Shown: piece by piece, positions 19,208 through 27,170 of the stretch | Layout: the number at the start of each line of letters is the position of its first letter | Position numbering within the stretch: position 1 is the first letter of the stretch | Notes under the pieces: model-generated | Databases searched by the model: none | What the model saw: the letters and a program-made list of their open reading frames with translations, nothing else | Told to the model about the DNA's origin: nothing | Source of the DNA: Natronospirales bacterium | Lineage (GTDB): Bacteria; Pseudomonadota; Gammaproteobacteria; Natronospirales; JAIVGZ01 | Direction of reading: 5' to 3' | Length of the DNA stretch: 47,316 nt | Assembly (NCBI GenBank): GCA_020201335.1 | Contig: JAIVGZ010000038.1 | Span: forward strand, 1 to 47,316 | Made by a program: the position numbers and the translations under genes

Positions 19208-22183
19208 TCAGTGCCAGACCACCGCCCCACCGGCATAGACCACCCGCACCGCGCCTGGCCCGGCGATGCCGGCCAGCTTCTCCAGCAGGAGGTCGTCGGG
19301 GCGGACCCGCCATTGCGCGCCGAGTTCAACGGGCACGGCCGCGGACCAGCCGCGGTAGTTGATGAACACCGGGCAACTGCCGTTCCGGAACGGCGTCAAC
19401 GCGCCGCGCAGTGCAGCGACGAATTCTGCGCCCGCGTCCGGCCCCGCCCAGTCGACCTCGATGTGCCGGCTCCATTCCTCGCGCGCCTGCGTAAGGTCGT
19501 ACAACTGCTTCTGGTTGATCCGGTATCCGCCGCTGAAGTCGTCGAAGCTGAGCTTGCCCTCGACGATGAGCAGCTGGTCGCGCACGACCAGGTTGCGGTA
19601 GCGCTGCGCGACATCATCAAAGAGCGGCAACTCGACGCGCCCGCTGCGGTCGTCAAGCGTGATTGCGACTCGGCCGTTGCGTTTCTTTACATCGACAACC
19701 AGACCCGCGAGCGTTACCTGCTTTTGCGGACCCTGCCGCCAACGCTCGCCGTTGTTGCCGTTGTGACCGCCGCCCTCGCCCACCTGCTCCGACAGCTCGG
19801 CAATCTTTCCGCTGACGAACTGCGCGAGCTCCGCTTCGTAGCGCTGGATCGGGTGCCCGGTCAGGTACAGCCCAAGCGTTTCTTTTTCGCCAGCCAGCCG
19901 TTCTTGTTCGCTCCACTCGACCGCGGCGGTATCAGAAACCGATAACGCGGCAGGCGCGGCGACCGCGCCACCGCCGAGGCCGAACAGGTCTTCCTGGCCG
20001 GTTGTCACCGCAATTCCGTGCTGTTCCGCGAGACGCACTGCTTGCGGCAACGCCGCCATCAACGCCGCACGGCTGCCGCCGAGCCCGTCGAGCGCGCCGG
20101 ACTTGATCATCGCCTCGAGTACCCGTTTGTTCATGCGGTGCAGGTCGACGCGGCGGCACAGGTCGGCGAGGTCGGTGAATGGGCCGTTCTGCGTGCGCTC
20201 AGCAACCAGGCTCTCGACCGCGCCCTGACCGACGCCGCGGATCGCACCGAGCCCGTACCGGATCTCCTGCGGACCTGACACCGTGAACCCGAAATCCGAC
20301 TCGTTGATGCCCGGCGGGCGCACCGCGATGTCCAGCTTCGCGCACTCGTCTATCAGCATCACCACCTTGTCGGTGTTGTCCATGTCGGTCGACAGCACCG
20401 CAGCCATGAATGCAGCCGGGTGGTGCGCCTTCAGCCACGCGGTCTGGTAGCTGAGCATCGCGTACGCAGCCGAGTGCGAACGGTTGAAGCCGTAACCGGC
20501 AAACTTCTCCATCAGGTCGAAGATGTGTGTCGCCTGGCGCTCGCTTACGCCACGCGCGACCGCACCCTCCGTGAAGATGCTGCGCTGTAGCGCCATCTCT
20601 TCGGGCTTCTTCTTGCCCATCGCCCGGCGCAGCAGGTCCGCGGCGCCAAGCGTGTAGCCGGCGAGCACCTGCGCAATCTGCATCACCTGTTCCTGATAGA
20701 GGATGACGCCGTAAGTCGGCTTTAGAATCGGCTCCAGCTTTGGGTGCGGGTAGTCGACCTTCTCGCGCCCGTGTTTGCGGGCGATGAAGTCGTCGACCAT
20801 CCCCGACTGGAGCGGCCCCGGCCGGAACAGCGCGACCAGCGCGATGATTTCCTCAAAATGGTCGGGCCGCAGGCGCTTGATCAGGTCCTTCATGCCGCGC
20901 GACTCAAGCTGGAACACCGCAGTCGTGCTGCAGCGCTTCAGTAGCGCATAGGTAGCCTCGTCATCGAGCGGGATTCGGTTGATATCGACCTTGGTCGCGC
21001 GCACCGCCCTGTCGATGACCGTCAGCGTGCGCAGCCCAAGGAAGTCGAACTTCACCAACCCAACCGCTTCCACATCGTCCTTGTCGAACTGCGCGACGCG
21101 TTGTGAAGAGTTCTCCTCGCAGTAGAGCGGCAGGAAATCGGTGAGCCGCGACGGCGCGATGACGACGCCACCCGCGTGCTTGCCAGCGTTGCGGGCGAGC
21201 CCTTCGAGCTTCATCGCGAGGTCAATCAGCGCGCGCACTTCGTCCTCGGACTCGTATTCGCGCTTCAGGTCCTCGTCCTCGATTGCGACGGCGAGCGTCA
21301 TACCGAGCTCGAACGGCACCAGTTTCGCGATGCGGTCGACGAAACCGTATGGGTGCCCGAGTACGCGACCGACGTCGCGCACGACCGCGCGCGCGGCCAT
21401 CGTGCCGTAGGTAATAATCTGGCTGACCTGTTCACGGCCATAGCGTTCGGCCACGTAATCGATCACGCGGTCGCGGCCGTCCATGCAGAAATCGATGTCG
21501 AAGTCAGGCATTGAGACGCGCTCAGGATTCAGGAAGCGCTCGAACAGCAGGTCGTAACGGATCGGGTCGAGGTCGGTGATACCGAGTACCCAGGCGACCA
21601 GAGAGCCTGCGCCGGAGCCACGGCCCGGCCCAACCGGCACGCCGTTGTCGCGCGCCCAGCGGATGAAGTCCGCGACGATCAGGAAGTACCCGGCGAAGCC
21701 CATGCCGTCGATCACGTCGAGCTCATGGCGCAGACGCTCGTCGTACACACTGCGCGGCGCGGTCGGCGTTTCGGCTGCCAGCCGCGCCTCGAGGCCGACG
21801 CGTGCGCTGTCGTGCAGGTAGCCGCCAGTGGTCTGGCCTTCTGGAACCGGGAAGTTCGGCAGGCAGGTGCGCCCGAGCTCGAGCGTGAAACTGCAGCGGC
21901 GCGCGATGCCGAGCGCGTTGTCGAGCGCCTCGGGGATATCGGAAAAGAGCGCAGCCATTTCGTCGCCAGTCTTCAAAGACTGCTCCGGCGAATAGCGCTT
22001 CGGCCGGCGCGGGTCGGACAGCGTGCGCCCTTCCCGGATGCAGACGCGCGCCTCGTGCGCATCGAAATCGGACGCAGAGAGGAAGCGTACGTCGTTGGTT
22101 GCGACAACCGGCACGCCACGGCGGGCGGCGAGCGCGACCGACGCATGCACGCACGCCTCGTCTCCCGGTCGCCCGGTCCGCAT
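19208..22183 (-). CDS. dnaE: DNA polymerase III alpha subunit, main body (interrupted dnaE)
   Basis: Replicative polymerase catalytic subunit, 991 residues from the ATG at 22183. It starts [19 protein letters not shown], part of the PHP domain, then GPGRGSGAGSLVAWVLGITD and the catalytic PDFDIDFCMDGRD. Its aspartates, residues 227 and 229 here, correspond to E. coli D401 and D403, with the third Asp in VKFDFLGLRTL. Then come RPGPLQSGMVDDFI, GVILYQEQVMQIAQ, GYGFNRSHSAAYAMLSYQTAW, and an OB-fold and C-terminal tail-binding region. The first 139 residues are in another frame (22183-22602). The segment that should join them, about 28 residues in E. coli, is absent. The two pieces meet as TGATG. 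Either an assembly error, a disabling deletion, or a coupled split gene; see findings. Confidence 0.9.
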   Translation of the reverse strand: MRTGRPGDEACVHASVALAARRGVPVVATNDVRFLSASDFDAHEARVCIREGRTLSDPRRPKRYSPEQSLKTGDEMAALFSDIPEALDNALGIARRCSFTLELGRTCLPNFPVPEGQTTGGYLHDSARVGLEARLAAETPTAPRSVYDERLRHELDVIDGMGFAGYFLIVADFIRWARDNGVPVGPGRGSGAGSLVAWVLGITDLDPIRYDLLFERFLNPERVSMPDFDIDFCMDGRDRVIDYVAERYGREQVSQIITYGTMAARAVVRDVGRVLGHPYGFVDRIAKLVPFELGMTLAVAIEDEDLKREYESEDEVRALIDLAMKLEGLARNAGKHAGGVVIAPSRLTDFLPLYCEENSSQRVAQFDKDDVEAVGLVKFDFLGLRTLTVIDRAVRATKVDINRIPLDDEATYALLKRCSTTAVFQLESRGMKDLIKRLRPDHFEEIIALVALFRPGPLQSGMVDDFIARKHGREKVDYPHPKLEPILKPTYGVILYQEQVMQIAQVLAGYTLGAADLLRRAMGKKKPEEMALQRSIFTEGAVARGVSERQATHIFDLMEKFAGYGFNRSHSAAYAMLSYQTAWLKAHHPAAFMAAVLSTDMDNTDKVVMLIDECAKLDIAVRPPGINESDFGFTVSGPQEIRYGLGAIRGVGQGAVESLVAERTQNGPFTDLADLCRRVDLHRMNKRVLEAMIKSGALDGLGGSRAALMAALPQAVRLAEQHGIAVTTGQEDLFGLGGGAVAAPAALSVSDTAAVEWSEQERLAGEKETLGLYLTGHPIQRYEAELAQFVSGKIAELSEQVGEGGGHNGNNGERWRQGPQKQVTLAGLVVDVKKRNGRVAITLDDRSGRVELPLFDDVAQRYRNLVVRDQLLIVEGKLSFDDFSGGYRINQKQLYDLTQAREEWSRHIEVDWAGPDAGAEFVAALRGALTPFRNGSCPVFINYRGWSAAVPVELGAQWRVRPDDLLLEKLAGIAGPGAVRVVYAGGAVVWH

Positions 22184-22602
22184 CAATTCAAGACATCCCC
22201 GAAACGCCCGCCGGACAGCGCGATGAGCCCGGCGCTGTGGCCTTCGAGCCATTCGCGGTGGATGCGTGGCTCGCCGCGGTGTTGGCCTTCGATGTAGCTG
22301 CGGGACACAAGCGAGGTCAGGTTCAGGTAACCGGCCTCGTCCTGCGCGAGCAGCACGAGCCGCGTCGGCGCTTCCGCGTCGTCTGCCTGCTCGACCAGCA
22401 GGTCTACGCCGAGGATGGGCTGCACGCCGGCAGCAAGCGCCGCCTTCTGGAACTTTACCGCGGCGAACATGTTCGACTGGTCGGTCAGCGCGACCGCTGG
22501 CATGCCGGCTGCAACCGCGGCCTCGATGAGGCGGTCGATGCGCACGACGCTGTCGACCAGCGAAAACTCGCTGTGCAGGTGCAGGTGGACGAACGGCGTC
22601 AC
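22183..22602 (-). CDS. dnaE: DNA polymerase III alpha subunit, N-terminal PHP fragment (interrupted dnaE)
   Basis: The true 5' end of dna[21 protein letters not shown], the PHP-domain start. It continues with [31 protein letters not shown] and [13 protein letters not shown], then stops after LN. The GTG start overlaps the rnhB stop by four bases (GTGA), the normal arrangement. After GGRFGDV the family continues for roughly 28 more residues before LELxRTGRP. Here LEL-MRTGRP follows at once, but one base out of frame, so the frame ends at TGA 22183-22185. The PHP domain binds the proofreading epsilon subunit in E. coli. Confidence 0.85.
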   Translation of the reverse strand: MTPFVHLHLHSEFSLVDSVVRIDRLIEAAVAAGMPAVALTDQSNMFAAVKFQKAALAAGVQPILGVDLLVEQADDAEAPTRLVLLAQDEAGYLNLTSLVSRSYIEGQHRGEPRIHREWLEGHSAGLIALSGGRFGDVLN

Positions 22603-23228
22603 GGCATGCCGACCAAGTCCAGGCAGCGCTGGACAGGCGCGAATGAGCGCCGGTGGACCGGGCTCGGGCCATGCTCCGCGAGCGCGGCAAGGTGTGCCGG
22701 GGTCGAATAACCCTTATGAATGGAAAAGCCCCACTGGGGGTACTGCGCGTCGAGCGCGCACATCTCGGCATCCCGCACGGTCTTGGCGATGATCGACGCG
22801 GCGCCGATCGCGCGCACGCGCGCATCGCCGCCGATGATGCACTCCGCCGCGCACGGCAGGTGCCGCGGTAGCCGGTTTCCGTCGACCAGCACGCGCTCAG
22901 GCACGCAGCCGAGCGCCGCAACCGCGCGCTCCATCGCGAGCAGCGTCGCCTCGAGGATGTTCAGCCGATCAATTTCTTCGTGGTCGGCGCGCCCGACGCC
23001 CCAATACAGCGCCCGCTCGCGGATGCGTGCCGCCAGCGACTCGCGCTGGTCGGCGGTCAGGAGCTTGGAGTCGCGGATGCCGTTGATGCGGGGACCGTCG
23101 GGGTCGAGGATTACCGCAGCCGCGACAACCGGCCCGGCGAGCGGACCCCGGCCCGCCTCGTCCACGCCAGCGAGCAGGCCTGCCGTTGATATCGCGATTA
23201 ACCCCAAGACGACCCCCGTGAAACTCAC
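22599..23228 (-). CDS. rnhB: Ribonuclease HII
   Basis: Removes ribonucleotides misincorporated in DNA and RNA of RNA-DNA hybrids. Motifs: [24 protein letters not shown] (catalytic D and E, cited in part as [13 protein letters not shown]), [46 protein letters not shown] and [18 protein letters not shown]. The product has about 209 residues from GTG 23228. A TTG at 23207, giving [17 protein letters not shown], would fit the usual short N-terminus better. A TAAAAT hexamer lies just upstream of the GTG (23232-23237), so the gap of 39 bases after lpxB may hold a promoter. The end overlaps dnaE by four bases. Confidence 0.95.
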   Translation of the reverse strand: MSFTGVVLGLIAISTAGLLAGVDEAGRGPLAGPVVAAAVILDPDGPRINGIRDSKLLTADQRESLAARIRERALYWGVGRADHEEIDRLNILEATLLAMERAVAALGCVPERVLVDGNRLPRHLPCAAECIIGGDARVRAIGAASIIAKTVRDAEMCALDAQYPQWGFSIHKGYSTPAHLAALAEHGPSPVHRRSFAPVQRCLDLVGMP

Positions 23229-23267
23229 CCGATTTTACACAATGTGGGGCTCACGGCCTCGGACCAC

Positions 23268-24425
23268 TCAGACTTTTGCGACCCGCACCACCTCCGCGGC
23301 AGCGCGCGCGCTCGCGCCCGCCTTCAGCACACCACGCAGTGCAGCGAACGCGGTGCGCTGCGCGGCCGCTGTATCGGGATGGTCCAGCAGCGTACCCATC
23401 GCTGCAGCGAGAGATTCTGCGGTGCACGCTTCTTGTATCAGCTCGGGCACGATGTCGCCGCCGGCAAGCAGGTTCGGCATCGCGAACGCCCGGATGCGCA
23501 GCAACCCGAAGGTCCGCAGGATCCACGCGGTCAGCGGCGCAACCCGGTAACCCACCACCATCGGGCGGTCGAGCAACAGCGCCTCCAGCGACGCAGTGCC
23601 GGACTTGGTCAATACGAAGTCGGCCGCCGCGAGCACGCGGCGCGAGTCCTCGCGCACGAGTTGCACCGGTACACCTGGCGCGTACCGCTCGCACATGCGT
23701 GCAAACTGCGCGGCGTGCGTGTCGCTTAGCATCGGCGCGATGAAATGCGGGACCGGCCCAGCTCGCCGCGACAGCGCACCGATTGCGCCCGCGAACGCCG
23801 GCCCAAGGTTTGTGAGTTCGCTGCGGCGGCTGCCCGGCAGCACCGCAAGCACCACGCCGTCCGGGTCGAGCCCAAGCGATTTCCTGAGTTCGACACGCTC
23901 CTCGGCGCCCGGCGGTACCAACTGGTCGGCCAATGGGTGGCCGACGAACACCGCGTCGGTGCCACTGCCTTCGTAATGTGAAGGTTCGAACGGGAACAGA
24001 CACAGCACGCAATCGACCGCGCGGGCGATGCCTTTGACGCGGCCGGGGCGCCACGCCCACACCGTCGGACTCACATACTGCACGGTGTGCATCCCGGCCC
24101 CGCGTAGCTTGCGCGCGACCGGGAGGTTGAAATCCGGGGAATCGATGCCGACATACACATCCGGCCGCCATTCGCACAACGCTGCGACCAGTTCGCGCCG
24201 TACCTTGAGCAGGCGCGGTAGGCGCCCGAGCACTTCGGCGAGCCCGAGAACGGACAGCTCGTCGGCGGCGAACAACGCGTCGACGCCGACTGCCTGCATG
24301 CGGGGTCCGGCGATGCCGCGGAACTCGGCGTCCGGGTCCAGCACGCGGATTGCATCGACCAGGCCGGCGCCGAGGATGTCGCCCGATGCTTCGCCGGCAA
24401 TGACCGCTACGCGTAGCCCGGCCAC
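23268..24425 (-). CDS. lpxB: Lipid-A-disaccharide synthase
   Basis: GT19 glycosyltransferase joining UDP-2,3-diacylglucosamine and lipid X to make the lipid A disaccharide at the inner membrane. The product has about 385 residues. Motifs: LRVAVIAGEASGDILGAGLV, FRGIAGPRMQA, VLGRLPRLLK, GIDSPDFNLPVARKL, HTVQYVSPTVWAWRPGRV, LPGSRRSELTNLGP, LTKSGTASLEALL, MVVGYRVAPLTAW and LPNLLAGG-like MPNLLAGGDIVPEL. The GTG at 24425 (MAGLRVAV...) lies four bases after the lpxA stop and fits the family; the open frame upstream runs into lpxA in another frame. Confidence 0.95.
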   Translation of the reverse strand: MAGLRVAVIAGEASGDILGAGLVDAIRVLDPDAEFRGIAGPRMQAVGVDALFAADELSVLGLAEVLGRLPRLLKVRRELVAALCEWRPDVYVGIDSPDFNLPVARKLRGAGMHTVQYVSPTVWAWRPGRVKGIARAVDCVLCLFPFEPSHYEGSGTDAVFVGHPLADQLVPPGAEERVELRKSLGLDPDGVVLAVLPGSRRSELTNLGPAFAGAIGALSRRAGPVPHFIAPMLSDTHAAQFARMCERYAPGVPVQLVREDSRRVLAAADFVLTKSGTASLEALLLDRPMVVGYRVAPLTAWILRTFGLLRIRAFAMPNLLAGGDIVPELIQEACTAESLAAAMGTLLDHPDTAAAQRTAFAALRGVLKAGASARAAAEVVRVAKV

Positions 24426-24429
24426 GCGG

Positions 24430-25203
24430 TCAGCGCACGATGCTGCGGGTCGCGCGCACGAAGAAAGGCACGAACGGCGCAAGTTCAGGGTGGGTCGCGG
24501 CGAGCGCCTCGATACGCGTGCGAGCCTCGTCGAGCTTCAGCCCGTCGCGGTACAACAACCGGTAAGCCTGCTTGATCGTCCGAATCTGTGCGGCGGTGAA
24601 GCCGCGCCGCTTCAAGCCTTCGCTGTTGATGCCGTGCGGCTCGGCCGGGTGGCCGGACACCGTCACATAAGGCGGGACGTCGCGCGTGACGCCGCAGTCC
24701 ATCCCGCAGAACGCGTGCGTACCGACGTGGCAGAACTGGTGCATCTTCGCGAAGCCGCCGAGTATCGCCCAATCGTCGATGTGTACGTGGCCGGCCAGCG
24801 TCGCGCAGTTTGCGAGGATGACGTTGTCGCCGACCACGCAATCGTGCGCGATGTGCACGTACGCCATAATCCAATTGTCGTTTCCGATGCGCGTCGTACC
24901 CGCATCCTGCGGTGTGCCACGGCTGATGGTGCAGTATTGGAAAATGGTATTCCGGTCGCCGATCTCGAGCGTGGTCTGCTCGCCGGCATACTTCTTGTCC
25001 TGCGGCGCGATACCCAGAGACGAGAATGAGTGGATGGTGTTGTCGCGGCCGATGCGCGTCGGCCCCTCAATAACGACGTGTGGCCCGATCGTCGTACCAT
25101 CGCCGATTTCGACACCGGCACCGATTACGCTGAACGGGCCTACCGTCACGCCCGTACCGAGCTTCGCGCCCGCGTCGACGACCGCGCGCGGGTCGACGCT
25201 CAC
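24430..25203 (-). CDS. lpxA: UDP-N-acetylglucosamine O-acyltransferase
   Basis: First lipid A step: transfer of a 3-hydroxyacyl chain from ACP to UDP-GlcNAc. The 257-residue product is a left-handed beta helix of hexapeptide repeats ([19 protein letters not shown] and so on). It has the active-site region [15 protein letters not shown] (catalytic His of the HIAHD segment), [16 protein letters not shown] and [18 protein letters not shown] at the start of the C-terminal helical domain. It starts at a GTG overlapping the fabZ stop (GTGA). Upstream residues in the open frame belong to antisense of fabZ and were not counted. Confidence 0.96.
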   Translation of the reverse strand: MSVDPRAVVDAGAKLGTGVTVGPFSVIGAGVEIGDGTTIGPHVVIEGPTRIGRDNTIHSFSSLGIAPQDKKYAGEQTTLEIGDRNTIFQYCTISRGTPQDAGTTRIGNDNWIMAYVHIAHDCVVGDNVILANCATLAGHVHIDDWAILGGFAKMHQFCHVGTHAFCGMDCGVTRDVPPYVTVSGHPAEPHGINSEGLKRRGFTAAQIRTIKQAYRLLYRDGLKLDEARTRIEALAATHPELAPFVPFFVRATRSIVR

Positions 25204-25643
25204 TCGAAGCGGCTCGCCGCGCACATCAGCTGCGCGTCGCACACAATCTCGCCATCCACAGTCGCGACGCACTCGAACTTCCAGATCGTGCGCATGCGTC
25301 GCAACACCTTGACCTCCATGCGCAGCTGGTCGCCCGGCTCCACCGGCTTGCGGAAGCGCGCACTATCGACACCGGCAAAGTAGTACAGCGACTTCTCGTC
25401 CGGTGTGCCGATGCTGGCGAACGCCAGGAGCCCGGTGGCCTGCGCCATCGCTTCGAGGATCAACACGCCCGGCATCACAGGGCGGCGTGGAAAGTGCCCC
25501 GGAAAGAACGGCTCGTTCATCGTCACATTCTTGATCGCGACCAGCGACTCACCCGGCGTGTAATCGAGCACGCGGTCGACGAGCAGGAACGGATACCGGT
25601 GCGGCAGCTGCTTGAGAATTTCATGTATGTCCATGGTCGGCAT
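25200..25643 (-). CDS. fabZ: 3-hydroxyacyl-ACP dehydratase FabZ
   Basis: Dehydrates (3R)-hydroxyacyl-ACP in fatty acid elongation and competes with LpxA for the same substrate pool. The 147-residue hot-dog-fold protein has [34 protein letters not shown] (His of PGHFP in the active site), [15 protein letters not shown] (active-site Glu) and [11 protein letters not shown]. The ATG at 25643 has AAGGA upstream; a second ATG is three codons in. It lies between lpxD and lpxA as in E. coli. Confidence 0.97.
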   Translation of the reverse strand: MPTMDIHEILKQLPHRYPFLLVDRVLDYTPGESLVAIKNVTMNEPFFPGHFPRRPVMPGVLILEAMAQATGLLAFASIGTPDEKSLYYFAGVDSARFRKPVEPGDQLRMEVKVLRRMRTIWKFECVATVDGEIVCDAQLMCAASRFE

Positions 25644-25646
25644 CGT

Positions 25647-26609
25647 TCAGTCCTTGTCGCTCTTCTTTTCCAGCGCCTTCACGCGCTTCGCGAGCTCGTC
25701 AAGGTGGCGGAAGCGTGCACCGTTCCGGCGCCAGTTGGCCAGCGAGTCGAGCGGCAAGCCGCTCGCGTACTGGCCAGCCTGGTGGATGTCGCTGGTAACC
25801 ATCGACATCGCCATGATCATCACATCGTCGGCAATGTTCAGGTGCCCGGAGATACCGGACGCGCCGGCTATCAGGCAGCGCTTGCCTATCCGCGTGCTAC
25901 CGGCAATTCCGACGCAACCGGCAACCACCGTGTGGGCGCCGATATGTACGTTATGCGCAACCATGATCAGGTTGTCGAGCTTCACGCCCTCCTCGAGCAC
26001 CGTGTCCTCGAGCGCTCCACGATCGATCGTCGTGTTCGCGCCGATCTCGCAATCGTCGCCGACCAACACCGTGCCGAGCTGCGGAACCTTAATCCAACGA
26101 CCCGCATCCTGCGCGATGCCGAAACCATCGGCTCCGATTACCGCGCCCGGGTGCACGATTACGCGCTTACCGATTTGCACGCGCTCGAGCACGGTCACAT
26201 TCGCGACCAGCCAGCTGTCATCGCCGATTACCGCGCCGGCGCCGACCACGCAGCCGGGTCCCACGGTGACGCCGCTGCCGAGCGTCGCGCCTGGGTCAAC
26301 GACTGCAGAAGGGTGTACGCCGGGCGCCCGCGCCGCCGGCGCGAGCCGCTGCGCGACCTTGGCGTAGGCAACATACGGGTCTGCCGCGACCAGTGCGGCC
26401 ACGGGGCACGCGTCCGCGTCGGCCGCGCCGACGATAACCGCCGACGCCTTGGTGGCCTCGAGGTACTTGCGGTACTTTGAATTGGAAAGGAAAGTGATCT
26501 GGCCGACACCCGCGCCGGCAAGTGTGCCGACGCCGGTGATCGCCAGGTCCGGGTCGCCGCGCAACTCGCTGCCGGTGATTGCGGCGAGATCAGCGAGGCT
26601 GACGCCCAT
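25647..26609 (-). CDS. lpxD: UDP-3-O-(3-hydroxyacyl)glucosamine N-acyltransferase, one coil short
   Basis: Third lipid A step, adding the N-linked 3-hydroxyacyl chain. The 320-residue product has the N-terminal uridine-binding domain (MGVSLADLAAITGSELRGD, GQITFLSNSKYRKYL), the hexapeptide helix with IGADGFGIAQDAGRWIKVPQ, IGANTTIDRGALEDTVL and DNLIMVAHNVHIGAHT (catalytic His in MVAHN), and a C-terminal helix rich in Lys. Between VHPSAVV and the WLVANV segment it is 18 residues shorter than E. coli or Pseudomonas LpxD, exactly one beta-helix turn. The start ATG 26609 fits the family; longer frames cross skp. Confidence 0.94.
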   Translation of the reverse strand: MGVSLADLAAITGSELRGDPDLAITGVGTLAGAGVGQITFLSNSKYRKYLEATKASAVIVGAADADACPVAALVAADPYVAYAKVAQRLAPAARAPGVHPSAVVDPGATLGSGVTVGPGCVVGAGAVIGDDSWLVANVTVLERVQIGKRVIVHPGAVIGADGFGIAQDAGRWIKVPQLGTVLVGDDCEIGANTTIDRGALEDTVLEEGVKLDNLIMVAHNVHIGAHTVVAGCVGIAGSTRIGKRCLIAGASGISGHLNIADDVMIMAMSMVTSDIHQAGQYASGLPLDSLANWRRNGARFRHLDELAKRVKALEKKSDKD

Positions 26610-26619
26610 TACGCGAAGC

Positions 26620-27156
26620 TCAGCGGCGGCCGCCGCCCGCGCGCTGCAGACGCTGCAGGATGCGGTCGGTGACGTCGACGCGCTCGCTGTGGTACAGCAC
26701 GCCCTGCGCGAGCACCACATCGAAGCTCTCTTCGCGCGAGAAAACCTGAATCTCGTCGAATACCTGCCGCTGGAAGCGTGCGAGCTCCTCATTGCGGCGG
26801 ATGTTCAGGTCCTCTTCGAACTGCTGAGCGTTGCGCTGGAAGTCGCGCTGGCGCGTGCGCAGATCACGCTCAAGGCGCGCGGCCTCAGCGGGGTCGGCGA
26901 TGGTGTCGGCTTCGCGCTGCAGGCGTTCCTGCAACTGCGTAACCGCACGCTGCTCCGCGAGCAAGTCACGCTGACGGTCGGCGAACTCGCGCTCGAGTGT
27001 CGCTTGCGCGGCCTGCGCCTGCGGCGCCTGCTCCTGTAAGCGATTCAGGTTGACCACACCGATCTTCATATCTTGCGCGACCGCCGCCATAGGCGCCGCG
27101 GCCAGCAAAGATGCTGCAAGCAGCCCGGTCGTCGAAATCTTTAGCTTTGTAAACAC
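26620..27156 (-). CDS. skp: Periplasmic chaperone Skp (OmpH family)
   Basis: Periplasmic holdase that carries unfolded outer-membrane proteins towards BamA, encoded next. The 178-residue precursor starts at GTG 27156 with a GGAGG site upstream. A signal peptide (FTKLKISTTGLLAASLL, cleavage near AAVAQD) is followed by MKIGVVNLNRLQEQAPQAQA and a long charged coiled coil (REFADRQRDLLAEQRAV ... LERDLRTRQRDFQRNAQQFEE), the Skp tentacle. It ends in ESFDVVLAQGVLYHSERVDV. The bamA-skp-lpxD order is conserved. Confidence 0.93.
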   Translation of the reverse strand: MFTKLKISTTGLLAASLLAAAPMAAVAQDMKIGVVNLNRLQEQAPQAQAAQATLEREFADRQRDLLAEQRAVTQLQERLQREADTIADPAEAARLERDLRTRQRDFQRNAQQFEEDLNIRRNEELARFQRQVFDEIQVFSREESFDVVLAQGVLYHSERVDVTDRILQRLQRAGGGRR

Positions 27157-27170
27157 GTGACCTCCATAAA

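Noticed and set aside
22150-22230. Programmed ribosomal frameshift in dnaE
   Set aside because: A -1 slip could join the frames, but about 28 conserved residues would still be missing and no slippery heptamer with a downstream structure is evident.
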